NCBI GenBank assembly: GCA_946059285.1 | Contig: CAMGMW010000073.1 | Location: 1 to 6,460, forward strand | Length of the DNA stretch: 6,460 nt | Direction of reading: 5' to 3' | From: an uncultured Clostridia bacterium | GTDB taxonomy: Bacteria > Bacillota_A > Clostridia > Oscillospirales > Oscillospiraceae | Shown here: positions 5,264-6,460 of the stretch, one piece after another | Layout of the letters: each line of letters begins with the position of its first letter | Numbering within the stretch: the stretch's first letter is position 1 | Program-made: the position numbers and the translations under genes | The notes under the pieces: model-generated | Databases searched by the model: none | What the model was told of the DNA's origin: nothing | Seen by the model: only the letters and a program-made list of their open reading frames with translations

Positions 5264-6460
5264 ATGGCAAAGGAAAAGTACGTAAGAGACCTGCCTCATG
5301 TTAACATTGGCACCATCGGCCATGTCGACCACGGCAAGACCACCCTTACCGCTGCAATCACCAAGGTTCTCGCTCTGGAAGGCGAAGCTGAGGTTATGAA
5401 GTATGATGAGATCGATAAGGCTCCGGAAGAGAAGGAGCGTGGCATCACCATCAACACCGCTCACGTCGAGTACAAGACCAAGAATCGTCACTACGCACAC
5501 GTTGACTGCCCGGGCCATGCCGACTACGTTAAGAACATGATCACCGGCGCTGCTCAGATGGACGGTGCAATCCTGGTCGTTTCTTCCGCTGACGGCCCGA
5601 TGCCGCAGACCCGTGAGCACATCCTGCTGGCTCGCCAGGTAGGCGTTCCGTACATCGTTGTCTTCATGAACAAGGTTGACCAGGTAGACGACGAGGAGCT
5701 GCTGGATCTCGTAGAGATGGAAATCCGTGAGCTGCTGAGCGACTACGAGTTCCCGGGCGACGACATTCCGATCATCCGCGGCACCGCTCTGGGCGTTCTG
5801 GAGTGCGAGTCCACCGATCCGAATGCACCGGAGTACGCTTGCATCCATGAGCTGATGGACGCTGTCGACGAATACATTCCGACCCCGGAGCGTAAGTCTG
5901 ACCTGCCGTTCCTGATGCCGGTCGAGGACGTATTCTCCATCACCGGTCGTGGTACCGTTGCTACCGGCCGTGTAGAGCGTGGCCAGATCAAGATGGGCGA
6001 AGAAGTTGAAATCGTCGGCCTGATGGACGCTCCGCGCAAGACCGTTGTTACCGGTATCGAGATGTTCCGCAAGCTGCTCGACTACGCTGAAGCTGGCGAC
6101 AACATCGGCACCCTGCTGCGTGGTATCCAGAAGAACGAGGTCGAGCGTGGCCAGGTTATCGCTAAGCCGGGCTCCATTCATCCGCATACCAAGTTCAAGG
6201 GCCAGGTATACGTTCTGAAGAAGGAAGAAGGCGGTCGTCATACTCCGTTCTTCAACAACTACCGTCCGCAGTTCTACTTCCGTACCACCGACGTTACCGG
6301 TGTTATCTCCCTGCCGGAAGGCGTTGAGATGTGCATGCCGGGCGATAACGTCGACATGGACGTTGCGCTGATTACCCCGATCGCTATCGAGAAGGGTCTG
6401 CGTTTCGCTATCCGTGAGGGCGGCAGAACCGTTGGTTCCGGCGTCGTTACCGAGATCTAC
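5264..6460 (+). CDS. tuf: Translation elongation factor Tu (EF-Tu), stop codon not reached
   Basis: GTPase that brings aminoacyl-tRNA to the ribosome; usually one of the most abundant cell proteins. The window holds 399 codons in frame and ends without a stop. The last residues, [14 protein letters not shown], match the normal C-terminus of the family, so at most a few residues or only the stop are missing. Domain 1: G1 GHVDHGKT (19-26), GITI (60-63), G3 DCPGH (81-85) with catalytic His85, G4 NKVD (136-139), G5 RGTAL (172-176; most EF-Tu have Ser where Thr173 or its equivalent stands). Domains 2 and 3 begin near 215 and 310, with [13 protein letters not shown] (228-240) and [18 protein letters not shown] (323-340). 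AAAGGAGG (5247-5254) is nine bases before the ATG. The 91-base gap after fusA has a hairpin and a promoter candidate. Confidence 0.98.
   Translation, partial: MAKEKYVRDLPHVNIGTIGHVDHGKTTLTAAITKVLALEGEAEVMKYDEIDKAPEEKERGITINTAHVEYKTKNRHYAHVDCPGHADYVKNMITGAAQMDGAILVVSSADGPMPQTREHILLARQVGVPYIVVFMNKVDQVDDEELLDLVEMEIRELLSDYEFPGDDIPIIRGTALGVLECESTDPNAPEYACIHELMDAVDEYIPTPERKSDLPFLMPVEDVFSITGRGTVATGRVERGQIKMGEEVEIVGLMDAPRKTVVTGIEMFRKLLDYAEAGDNIGTLLRGIQKNEVERGQVIAKPGSIHPHTKFKGQVYVLKKEEGGRHTPFFNNYRPQFYFRTTDVTGVISLPEGVEMCMPGDNVDMDVALITPIAIEKGLRFAIREGGRTVGSGVVTEIY

Noticed and set aside
5144..6241. A 365-codon open frame on the - strand opposite tuf
   Set aside because: Same cause: a shadow of the strongly biased EF-Tu codons.
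1..6460. CRISPR array, tRNA, rRNA, transposase or phage genes
   Set aside because: None seen: no regularly spaced repeats of CRISPR size, no cloverleaf sequence and no mobile-element protein motifs.

Overview
The window carries the translation-factor (str) operon of a Gram-positive, probably clostridial bacterium, preceded by a small accessory block. The S12 protein has the Firmicutes-type 13-residue insertion. The operon opens with an L7Ae-like gene, as in Bacillus. Every gene from rplGB onward has a strong AAGGAGG-like ribosome binding site. EF-G and EF-Tu read like those of gut Clostridia (perhaps Oscillospirales). That placement is by recognition, not a computed phylogeny.

Layout. Bases 1-190 hold no convincing gene: there are four perfect hairpins, the last with a T-run that looks like the terminator of a gene to the left of the window. 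Bases 190-374 are a T/C-rich promoter and leader region. Bases 375-1028 encode a CatA-type acetyltransferase with the catalytic His and the C-terminal Asp-Gly. It is followed at once, probably translationally coupled, by a three-helix membrane protein of unknown function (to 1435). A strong intrinsic terminator at 1448-1477 closes this two-gene unit.

A near-consensus SigA promoter (1592-1620) starts the second unit: rplGB (L7Ae-like), rpsL (S12), rpsG (S7, GTG start), fusA (EF-G) and tuf (EF-Tu). No intrinsic terminator was found within this unit. tuf runs to the last base of the window; 399 codons are present, so only the last few residues or just the stop can be missing. A second promoter candidate lies between fusA and tuf. 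The 197-base rpsL-rpsG gap is long and can fold into an extended structure, with a 9-base direct repeat at or near its ends; it is a candidate autoregulatory site.

The str genes supply small-subunit proteins and the two GTPases of the elongation cycle. The cat-like unit is functionally separate, closed off by the terminator. I see no clearly new multi-gene system. The items most worth attention are the rpsL-rpsG intergenic structure, the inverted repeat that covers the cat ribosome binding site, and the cat/membrane-protein pair next to the str operon.
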